DNA of 64,000 nucleotides from Gimesia chilikensis (lineage in GTDB: Bacteria; Planctomycetota; Planctomycetia; Planctomycetales; Planctomycetaceae), in NCBI RefSeq assembly GCF_008329715.1, contig NZ_VTSR01000017.1, positions 1 through 64,000 of the forward strand. Direction: 5' to 3'. The stretch's first letter is position 1, and every line of letters begins with the position of its first letter. The translations under genes were made by a program, and so were the position numbers. Below are positions 19,482 to 28,200 of the stretch, in pieces. The notes beneath the pieces were generated by a model. That model was given only the letters and a program-made list of their open reading frames with translations. It searched no databases and was not told the origin of the DNA.

Positions 19482-19760
19482 ATGTCCCCAGAAGAAGTAC
19501 CACAAGTAAGAATAAAGAACATTGTCTATAATCTTAAAGGTATTGTTGCTGAAAGCGCAAAGATCGATGAAGTGAACCCACTGATCGCTACAATCAAGAC
19601 TACTATCAAGCCAGAACACTGGGACCTTATGGGAGGAAAGGGAGCGATTTCTGCCTTTATTCCATCTCCAGACAATTGGTGGAGACTCATAATACGTTGC
19701 GAAGAAGATGTACATGCAGAAGTTGAGAAACTACTAGATGATCTGAAGGCTCCCAGTTAA
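19482..19760 (+). CDS. Stand-alone copy of a planctomycete secretin-adjacent type domain
   Basis: 92 residues. The segment NPLIATIKTTIKPEHWDLMGG then GAISAF ... LIIRCEEDVHAEVEKLLDDL matches, in order, a domain usually buried in large planctomycete exported proteins: 'LIDLI..T..P.(S/T)W...GG.G.I......L.I.QT..VH..I..LL..L', similar to secretin N-domains. Here it is a separate small protein without signal peptide. It sits 50 bases after the FCCH-like gene and 25 before the 597-residue gene. Role unknown. Confidence 0.55.
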   Translation: MSPEEVPQVRIKNIVYNLKGIVAESAKIDEVNPLIATIKTTIKPEHWDLMGGKGAISAFIPSPDNWWRLIIRCEEDVHAEVEKLLDDLKAPS

Positions 19761-19785
19761 GGATGGCAAGATAGAGGGAATCGTC

Positions 19786-21579
19786 TTGGATTCTATTAGA
19801 CACTCGGTGGGGCTGAGAATGGATATCGTAAGAGTTTTAAATGTCGTCAATGACACTGTCAATGACACTAGTGATTATCTAGGCGTTGATGGTAATGGAG
19901 TTATTTCTGGACTTCTAGAAGGTTTCTTTGGAGAAGAATTCCTCAAAGAGCTATTTACGGTCCTAGGCGAAATATCACCTATATTGACTAAATCATTTGG
20001 AAACGCGGCAGGTGAGGTCTCGCCTGAGATTGCGGATGCGATCAAACAGGTTCTGAATACCATCAGTGAAAATCTGAGTTTCGCAATTAAAAATTTACAG
20101 GACTTGCCGGGGCCGTTCAGTAAGGGAGCGGTTGATGCATTTGAAAAATTGAGGTTGTTAGGTGAGATCGCCAATTGCATCAACCTAGATTTAGAAGTGG
20201 GATCTCATACATTTGATATTTCATACTATGATTTTATCCAAGCCAAAATCAACATTGTTGTAAACTCTATCACTGAGTTGAACATGGCTGTTCATGGTAC
20301 CGATGAAAGCGAAGGATTTCTTCTTCACAGCATATTTGGAAGTTTAGAAGAACTTTTCAAACAGGCCTTAGATCCAGAAGGAACTAATCTAGTTGAGCTT
20401 CTTGGCTCAACCTTAATTACAAATTTTCTGTCTACAGAATTAATTGAGCATCTGCTTGATGCAGCGATCGAACGAAAGTCATGGTTTTGGACAGATTTGC
20501 CAGGCGGTAAAATTACCGGGGTCCTTCATTATTGGATCAATCATCCTGAAAGTTACGGCTTAGAATCTGACAATGGCTTTTGCTGTGATCCAAATTCTAG
20601 CAAGTCGTGGAATCTTGCCCTTGAACGTGAATATCGATTACGCTTGGTGGCTGCCTATGACGCTTATTTCGCTCAAAGATTGAACGGTGAAATCGAAGAT
20701 TCTCTCTCAAACGCAGATCAGCGCGTTTCATTCGAAATATTAGGCGACATTATTTCAATTTTTTTTGAGCAAACAACTAAATTTGTCCTGGAAACAAACT
20801 GCTCTCCTCAAATCGATTTGGAGCTCCCTGGTTTCGACGATATTGGCTTTAAACTAGCAAGGTTTAGTGCGCCCCAATTGTATGTACCTATCAAAGGTTT
20901 AATCGGTATCATTTTTCGTGGCGTATCTTTTCTATCAATAAATAACTCTGCTTTTATTGAACTTATTGCATCAATTGTTGCCCGTTTTTTTTCATCGATA
21001 ATTGAAGGAGTTATAGTAAGTCTGTCATCAATCATTCGAGTAGTTGGAGCATACGGACCAATCACTCCCCCTCGTATCGAAGGAGAAATCTATCGATGGA
21101 GTACAATGGAAGCAATAGAAGGAAACGTTTGCGTAGCAACTGATAGGTTGATGTATATTGCTGTCATCAGGCATCCGAATCTACTTTTTTCGGAAGATTG
21201 TTATATTACACTTAGCAATAATTCTTTGATAAAAGATTTTGCAAAAGATATTGGTGCATACCTCGATATGTGCTACCTAACATACACCAACGCTCCTCGA
21301 TTTTTTACTATGAACGCACTCGATGAGGTGACGATTATTCGTGCAGAATACGCTCATGGTAGGCTGCTACTTCTGGCAACTACAAACCATACCGTTGACG
21401 AATATCAACCTATTTTACGTGCGTACTTTTGTTGTCATATGGTTGCAATGCGTCCTGGCTCAACACCATTCGCTCCATACAAAATTGATATCCCTATTAA
21501 GTCATTACCTAACAATGCACAAGTTAAGATCGTTTCGAATCTTGGCGGTACAGCGACGTGTCAAATATTTCGTGTATGA
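19786..21579 (+). CDS. Unknown 597-residue protein with amphipathic helices
   Basis: I do not recognise this protein. The start is TTG at 19786 with AGAGGG 7 bases before it; ATG at 19819 is an alternative. The first ~130 residues are predicted helical and amphipathic (GLLEGFFGEEFLKELFTVLGE, ISPILTKSF). About residues 365-425 form a long hydrophobic or amphipathic stretch (GLIGIIFRGVSFL ... ARFFSSIIEGVIVSLSSIIRVV) that could insert in a membrane. The C-terminal third appears globular with scattered cysteines. No catalytic motif stands out. It is the largest gene of the five-gene operon. Confidence 0.6.
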   Translation: MDSIRHSVGLRMDIVRVLNVVNDTVNDTSDYLGVDGNGVISGLLEGFFGEEFLKELFTVLGEISPILTKSFGNAAGEVSPEIADAIKQVLNTISENLSFAIKNLQDLPGPFSKGAVDAFEKLRLLGEIANCINLDLEVGSHTFDISYYDFIQAKINIVVNSITELNMAVHGTDESEGFLLHSIFGSLEELFKQALDPEGTNLVELLGSTLITNFLSTELIEHLLDAAIERKSWFWTDLPGGKITGVLHYWINHPESYGLESDNGFCCDPNSSKSWNLALEREYRLRLVAAYDAYFAQRLNGEIEDSLSNADQRVSFEILGDIISIFFEQTTKFVLETNCSPQIDLELPGFDDIGFKLARFSAPQLYVPIKGLIGIIFRGVSFLSINNSAFIELIASIVARFFSSIIEGVIVSLSSIIRVVGAYGPITPPRIEGEIYRWSTMEAIEGNVCVATDRLMYIAVIRHPNLLFSEDCYITLSNNSLIKDFAKDIGAYLDMCYLTYTNAPRFFTMNALDEVTIIRAEYAHGRLLLLATTNHTVDEYQPILRAYFCCHMVAMRPGSTPFAPYKIDIPIKSLPNNAQVKIVSNLGGTATCQIFRV

Positions 21580-21670
21580 AACGTGTTCTATTAAAGTTCC
21601 TTTGACTCGTTATCTTTATCTCGCATTTGGTTATCTAAGGTAAGAACACGGAAAAGTTTCAGGATACTTT

Positions 21671-22216
21671 ATGATGGACGATCAATCCCAAAATCAAAAG
21701 CGTCGTTTTCAAACCCGTTTCTTCGAAACTGATAAAGCAGATCAAATCTTGCCATTTGTTTTGGAAGCCCTGAATACTGTGGGAGCTGGTTCAGCTTGTG
21801 TCGTTAGAGGAAAATCAGGCGATAATGATGAAGAGAGCCCTGCCAAGGGGATTCAACTAACAGCACCTCTTGAAGAAGCATTGCTAATTGAGCACCAAAT
21901 CGAACAGATGAGCAAGCTTGATTATACAGTTCACTTTGAATCAAAGATTCTATATCCACCAATTATAAAACTAAAGAGTGACCTCACACCTAAAATATTA
22001 AATACGATCTTAAAAGAACTTGAAATTCTACCTCCAGATCTTTCCTGTCAGTGCATGAATGAATCTGATAATTCAATCATTATTTTCATATCAGGCCCAG
22101 CAATAGATATACGAAAACAGGATTATCAAGAAAAGGTATTACCAAATTTCTTTATTTTTATGAGTAATTTAGGCTCGATTGAATACCCCGATAGAAGACA
22201 GTCTTTGGGAACCTAA
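21671..22216 (+). CDS. Unknown protein in five-gene operon
   Basis: 181 residues with ATG at 21671 and AGGA 7 bases upstream. No signal peptide, membrane segment or known motif is seen. It looks like two alpha/beta halves (ILPFVLEALNTVGAG ... ; LTPKILNTILKELEILP ...) of similar size, perhaps a duplicated KH- or secretin-N-like fold, which would echo the 92-residue protein upstream; this is a guess. Confidence 0.5.
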   Translation: MMDDQSQNQKRRFQTRFFETDKADQILPFVLEALNTVGAGSACVVRGKSGDNDEESPAKGIQLTAPLEEALLIEHQIEQMSKLDYTVHFESKILYPPIIKLKSDLTPKILNTILKELEILPPDLSCQCMNESDNSIIIFISGPAIDIRKQDYQEKVLPNFFIFMSNLGSIEYPDRRQSLGT

Positions 22217-22274
22217 TCATATCTAATGTGGTCCTGTGATCTTGGTCACGTGTTTCGACTAAATTATCTGGAAA

Positions 22275-23303
22275 ATGACAATGCCGATACGCTTCTATGT
22301 CCTACTTGACAACGGCCAAATCCTACCATTCTTGTTTGATCGTTCGGAGACTGTGTCAGAAAACCGAATAACTCTTGAGAAACCTATATCCCTAGATATT
22401 GAATCATCAGATGGCCAGATAGTATGTCTCAGTGTCGATGTCGAACGAAGTCGACTTTTCACTACCTCAACAAACTTGCCTGCGAATTGGGTTGCAATCC
22501 ACGAATTAAACTTAGATGGAAGTTTAATTCGTCGAGGAGAGCTTAAAGAAACTCCTAGTGCAGGTGTAACTGCTTGTGGATCTCTAGGAGCTGTTTCCAA
22601 TATCAACTCTGGTATTTTTTTATGGCACCCAAATCAACCTCTGCTTATCCCACTAGCTCCACAGAATATTCGAGGGATTGATGAGATTCCCCGGCCCGGA
22701 CTTTGGTGGCCAGAGCAAGGCATTTTATTCCTGCCCAATTCAAAGAGTGATCTTGTTGTTTATGATGTTGGCGCTGGAGTTCCACATGTTTTATCTCTTC
22801 GTAAGTTTGAAATTGAACCATATAGAGGTGGGGATGATCAACATCTTGGAGTCGTTTCTATACACCTTCACCTAGACAAATTGACGATTGCATGGAGTTC
22901 TACCTCTCCAATTAGTGGGCCGGATCCGAAATTTGAGAGCATCGTTAGACAATATCATGCTCTAAAATTTGTAGAGCTAATGCGTAAAGGAAAATCACTG
23001 AAAGAGGCTAAACAAAATAAATCTGATTTTCCTGAAGTTTCTATTCACGAACAAATCTCGACTGTTCTGTTTCATCCCCCAATTACTGCCGACGATCCCG
23101 AAGAGTTATTTGTCACAGGCTTTCCCAACGGACAATTTCGACGGTATATCAAGGAGACACCAGATCCAGGTAATCCCCCTAGACCACGTCCCCCTATATG
23201 GAAACTTGCAGATAACTTAAAGCTTAAAGACTATCTATCTAGTCTGGATCCGCCAATAACAACGGAGTATGCTAGATTTCTTCATCTCATTCCTAACGCT
23301 TAG
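22275..23303 (+). CDS. Unknown protein, possibly beta-propeller-like; last gene of five-gene operon
   Basis: 342 residues. Short beta-strand-rich segments with repeated W or V positions (LSVDVERSRLFTTST; GIFLWHPNQPLL; GLWWPEQGILFLPNS; LHLDKLTIAWSS; TVLFHPP) resemble WD-like or PQQ-like blades, but the repeats are too irregular to assign. No signal peptide. The codon use and AT content match the other operon members. Confidence 0.5.
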   Translation: MTMPIRFYVLLDNGQILPFLFDRSETVSENRITLEKPISLDIESSDGQIVCLSVDVERSRLFTTSTNLPANWVAIHELNLDGSLIRRGELKETPSAGVTACGSLGAVSNINSGIFLWHPNQPLLIPLAPQNIRGIDEIPRPGLWWPEQGILFLPNSKSDLVVYDVGAGVPHVLSLRKFEIEPYRGGDDQHLGVVSIHLHLDKLTIAWSSTSPISGPDPKFESIVRQYHALKFVELMRKGKSLKEAKQNKSDFPEVSIHEQISTVLFHPPITADDPEELFVTGFPNGQFRRYIKETPDPGNPPRPRPPIWKLADNLKLKDYLSSLDPPITTEYARFLHLIPNA

Positions 23304-23389
23304 CCACTAAGCTTTCAGGCTATTCCTATCTGTAATTAAATGGTTTTCCTTCCCTTTTCAATAAGCAATAAAACCGGCTCACTCTTCTA

Positions 23390-23854
23390 TCAAGTTCCCA
23401 TTCGCCAGAACCAAACCACGCTAGCATTTGGATAAGATTTATGTAGTGCCTGCCTACCATCCCAAAAATCGATGTGTTGTGTTACCTCATTACCTTCAAA
23501 ATAAACGATACCTTTCCAAGATGGTCGATTATCCCATCCGGATACGTCAATCTTCCCACCATTTTGTACTCTACAAATCCGAGCCATTCCATCAGCATTT
23601 CGAACACGCCCATGTGGGCAATAGTTTACCATTGAGGCGTCAGGTAGAGAATAGTTTGCTTTTATGATCGCGTCTGATAAATTCAATGCACAACAAAACG
23701 TACCAGGCTGACTTGAGCAATCTGGAGGAAGATAAAAAACGCAGCTTTGAACTGAGCAACCATATTTTGAAAAAAACGGCGTAATTTTACTCCAACTCCA
23801 AGCCTGAGTTGACGAATTAAGTTCCGTTTTTGCATCTTGTCCACTGCTATCCAT
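23390..23854 (-). CDS. Small cysteine-containing protein, function unknown
   Basis: 154 residues from ATG at 23854, with GAGG 9-10 bases upstream. About eight cysteines occur (YGCSVQSCVFYLPPDCS; TFCCALN; NYCPHG; ICRV), and the C-terminus is aromatic-rich (VVWFWRMGT). It converges on the five-gene operon, so it is separately expressed. The family is not recognised. Confidence 0.5.
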   Translation of the reverse strand: MDSSGQDAKTELNSSTQAWSWSKITPFFSKYGCSVQSCVFYLPPDCSSQPGTFCCALNLSDAIIKANYSLPDASMVNYCPHGRVRNADGMARICRVQNGGKIDVSGWDNRPSWKGIVYFEGNEVTQHIDFWDGRQALHKSYPNASVVWFWRMGT

Positions 23855-23962
23855 ATCTTATTCCTCATCTCAGAAAACGGTTGTTTGATTTTAGTCAGAA
23901 TTGTTGTGAAGTTCCCCAGAAATAGTGGGGGCTGGAATAAGGTTATACTGCCTGCTCAAACA

Positions 23963-24641
23963 TTTCGGGAATCACCAAGCGTGCGCGTTTTCTCTTCTTT
24001 TGAGGCACTTTCCACCCTTCCCGACGCCATAAACGGTACACACGGGTGAAGCTGGCCTGCCAGCCTTCCCGCTGCAGCAGCCTGGCGATCCGGCGATAGC
24101 CGAACCGGGGCCGTGACCGCACCAGCTCATACATGCGTTTGACCAGAGACGGCTCATCACTGCGTGGGCTCAACTGGTAACGCTGAGTGGAACAAGGCTG
24201 ATCCAGAACCACACAAGCTCTCCGTTCAGAGACACGGAACTCCTTCTGGATCGCTTTGACGGTGGCTCGTTTTCGGGAAGGGCTTACCAGTTTCCCTCCG
24301 AGATATATTTCAACATCTTGTTGTCCAGAGACAAATCAGCGACCAGTTCTTTCAGTCGTTTATTCTCATCTCCCAGTTGCTTGAGACGCTTGGCTTCTTC
24401 CGATTTCATGCCGCCATACTGATTCCGCCAGCGCAGATAAGTCTATTCACTGACTTCCAGGATCTGCAGCACGGATGCCAGATCTTTACCGGCATTCAGC
24501 ATCGCATCTGCATCACGCAGCTTGCGGACAATCTGCTCGGGGTTGTGACGTTTTCTTCGCTTGTTCATCAAACGTTCTCCTCGTCAAAAGAACGCTAAGA
24601 ACCTTCATAACATTTGGACCAGTTTTTGAAAAGCAGACCAG
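23963..24641 (-). mobile_element. IS3-family element, copy 2 (5' half only)
   Basis: On the minus strand, the left end TGGTCTGC begins at 24641. OrfA starts at ATG 24568 and has the same TAG as the other copies (24443-24445). OrfB runs from VSPSRKRATV through RPRFGYRRI and stops matching copy 1 near 23963, before the catalytic domain. The element interrupts the small gene at 24642-24834. Confidence 0.85.
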
Positions 24642-24834
24642 TGTGTCGGTATTTAGAATCGCTAATGGGGTCTGATGTGGCTTTACTTTTTATGATTATT
24701 CGGTGGTGTTCCTTATCCCATCGATCATTGTCCCGATACATGGAACCATAATTATTACCCACAGCGAGGCTTACGGAACTGAAAATACTTTTTTCTCCAT
24801 GATTACGATAGGCTCCATGACGACTGATGTCCAT
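24642..24834 (-). pseudogene. Small gene cut by IS3 copy 2
   Basis: ATG at 24834 has an excellent GAGGAG 7-8 bases upstream. The frame encodes about 64 residues (MDISRHGAYRNHGEK ... SDSKYRHTG) and then runs straight into the left terminal repeat of the IS. The 3' part of the gene was not found elsewhere in the window. No family recognised. Confidence 0.55.
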
Positions 24835-25205
24835 TTCTAACTCCTCACAAAAGAAAGTATGAGACTGAAGTGGCATATAGAATGAAACTTGTCTGGGTAA
24901 TATCCGTTATGCAGAAGTACAAAGTAGAAGAATATATATCACGGGCGCTGGTTTCATGCATGCTCCTTTCAATGGGAAGTGATGCGATGTAAATCAGGCA
25001 AGAAACTTCTGTCGAAAGCTAATTTTCTTGATAAACACATAGTGCATGTGTACGCTTTAATAGTGCTTATGGTTCTATATGTGATTAAAGCAAGCAAACT
25101 GGAATTGAAACTCTTTTCTATTTTATGCCGGTATTTGTCGCTAAATTAAAGTTGACTGGGTCACTCATGTGAAAAGTGATTGACCATAGATCGAAGAGCA
25201 GGAAA

Positions 25206-28200
25206 ATGGCTGATTCCCAACCTCGAAATGTTCCAGCAGGTGGTTCCGCTACGATAAATGGTGTGCTTTATCAACTCTTGTGGAGCTTGCTTCGAGGGAC
25301 CAGTGCAACACTTATGCGTGATCCTGAGACCCAAGATGATGAATTGATAGATGTGACCATTGCATTAGAACCAATCGGTGGTGGTGGTGACTTGGTGGTT
25401 GAAACAGAGGTACGGAAATCGGTTGAGCAACTCAAGGCTCGGCCTGGAGGTGGTACCTGGTCCTTGCGTGAAATCATTGAGTCGGTCATTCCAGATCTTT
25501 ACTTGGCCGCAATGGAGACAGATGGTGATACTGAATTCCGATTTGTTACTGAGGGCAGAATCGGGAACTGGGATCTTGTCTATAGTTTTTTTCAATCTTT
25601 GAAAAGACAGGAATGTCCTGATCATCCATTAGATGGCCTTGATGATAAAGATGAACTGAAATTCCAGAAACAGTCGGCAGGTAAAGCTGACTCATTCTGG
25701 GAGCGTGAGAGTTACACTAAACGGGCACTCTTCGAAAAGATTGCTACAGAAGTAAGAAAAAGAAAGCCCGTTAAGGACAATGAATCTGAAATAGAGACTC
25801 ATAGAAATATCTGGAGGGTTTTAGGGAATTTTGAATTTGTTGGTGGCCAGTATATGGATCTGGTCCAGCAAGAAATAGACTCGCACCTTCTAGCAGTTGT
25901 TGACATACGCGACAACGTGACAGAGATACGGAATTCACTTGCAATGAAATTGGCAAGCTTGGCCACAGTAGGTGGGGCAAAAATAAACTGCGAAGAGCTC
26001 TTCAGAACTAATGGGCTCAAAGCGATTCCTCTTTCTGATTTAGCAAAACTGAGAAAAGCCACTCAAAAGTCAACCCAAAAGTCATTGAAGAGACTTGGCT
26101 ATAATACTTCTGATGATGTTAGATGGGATGCTGTAAAGAAGACCATTGAAGATTGGCCAGACACATCTCCGGTTTTGGTAATTGCAGGAGAAAGTGGTTG
26201 CGGAAAATCATGGAGAGCCTATGGGATCTGTGAATTAGAGCAGTCAAGAGAATGCTTGTGTGTAATTTCTAATCCTGGTGAGAACTTAGACCTAACTCTT
26301 GCAAGGGCTGCCAGCAAAATCTGGCAAAATATAGCTGGGCATGATGAGGCTATTCCACTATTTCAGATTGGGCGTCGACTCAGAGATGTCATTCCAAACA
26401 TTGCCTTCCCTTGGTTAACTCTTGTAATTGATGGAGCAATAGATCCATCTCTGGCCTTAGAACTTATGAGAGAGGAATGGGAAGAGTGGGGCGTGAAGCT
26501 GGTGCTAACTTTACAACTAAATGATGCCCTGAATATCGAGAGCAGGTCTCGAGGCAGATGTAAGGTGGTCACTATCGGAGATTTTACTTCTCTTGAACTT
26601 AATAGCTATCTAGAGTCGTTTTTAGGTGAAGCCTGGCCGGAGACTCCAGCTTCCATCCGCACGCCACTTCGAAAGCCTTTAATAGCAGCAATGTATAGGA
26701 AGATTGTCGAAGGCCAAGAATCCGTGGAGTGGATGCCAGAGTCAGAATATCAATTATTTCAGGAGTTCTGGAATACAATAGAAAATCCCTACGACCAAAA
26801 TTGCCTTGTCAAACTCGCCGAGAGCTACATTGCGCGTGGGATAGCTTCATGGACTGTCGATGAGATTATCAATATTGGCGGCAACGCCCAGACCACTAAT
26901 CGACTAGAGGCTGCTGGATGGCTGCGTCGCTCTAACACAGACCTGCTCCCGGAATTCGAATTCAGTCATAATCGCCTTTTGAATTGGGCAGGAGCAGTCT
27001 TTTTGGTTGCGCGCTATGCTAAGAATGCCGATAGCCAAGAACAAATCGAAAATCAGTTGCGACAGTATCTCTGGAGGGAGTCGGGGACCGATCAACGATG
27101 GCTAAATTATTTAACAATGGATTTTTTATGGTTAGCTTGCAATCATGAGCAGGTTAAAAGCCATGTGCCGCAAATGATCGACACAATCATCAATAATAAC
27201 TTGTTTTATTCTCGAGTAGTTTATCAAAAACTGCTCCCGACCTTGGGAGCTATAGTTTTAAATTCACTGGAATCTCAATTAAGGAAGAGCATTCGGACTC
27301 CGATGATCCTGAAACTGGTCATTGATGCAATTTGCGAAATAGGTGGAAATGAAGTAGCGACGATGTCGCGGCTGTTGTTGGTTGATGAGAGCCCATTAAT
27401 CCAGGTTGCTGCCGCACAAATATTGAGTGAATGCCCAGATGCCGATGCTCTCGATAAGCTGTGGAGCCTGCATTGCGAGTGCCAAGTAAATCCAGATAAA
27501 TATATTTTTCAAGGAGATGAGTCATCCCCATTTCGATTACATCAAATTACTTATTCTGCCCTAAAGTGCTGCTGTTTGGCAAAACCAGAATGGGTTAGTG
27601 AAATAATCAGAAAAGCCGAAAAGAACGATGGGATAATTAATGATTTAGCAAATTTAATATCTGAAGTTCCTGGCACTGTGGGACGGGACCTATGGCTCGA
27701 GCATAAGAGGGAATTATTCGACAAAGTTCCAGAAGGTAAACTCAAATGCATTGCTAGATGCATTGATATATTTTCCGATCATGATGAGTTGGATTGGATT
27801 AACGAGCATGTCAGCGACACAGATAGTCAACTGAGTTCAACTGCACTCAAAGTCTTGGCGAGACTCGCCCCTTTGAAAGCAATCGAAAACCTTGAGAATG
27901 TACATCACAGTGTATTCCCATTCATAACACACTGGTTTTCGTTGCAGTTACTAGTTTCTCAGACAAAATTGACTCAAGATAAAGTCAGAGAGATTCTTGA
28001 AGTTACAGATCATACATGGGCAGTAGCCAGTTTTTATAATCAACGATTTCAACATGTTGATAGAGACACTCTCGAGATCATGATCTCGAAGCTGGAGGCT
28101 GACATAGAGTCAAGCCTAGACGAGCCTGGAGACTATTCAGGAAATCATTTGTTTGCCCCAATGAGATTGTTGGTGCAAGCAAACACTCATGATCAACTTG

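Noticed and set aside
24595-24876. 93-residue gene running through the IS boundary
   Set aside because: Its last 16 residues come from the IS terminal repeat, so it is a truncated gene fused by chance.
28076-28091. Perfect 16-base palindrome CGAGATCATGATCTCG
   Set aside because: Lies inside the coding region of the 1538-residue gene and can be chance; no partner site seen.
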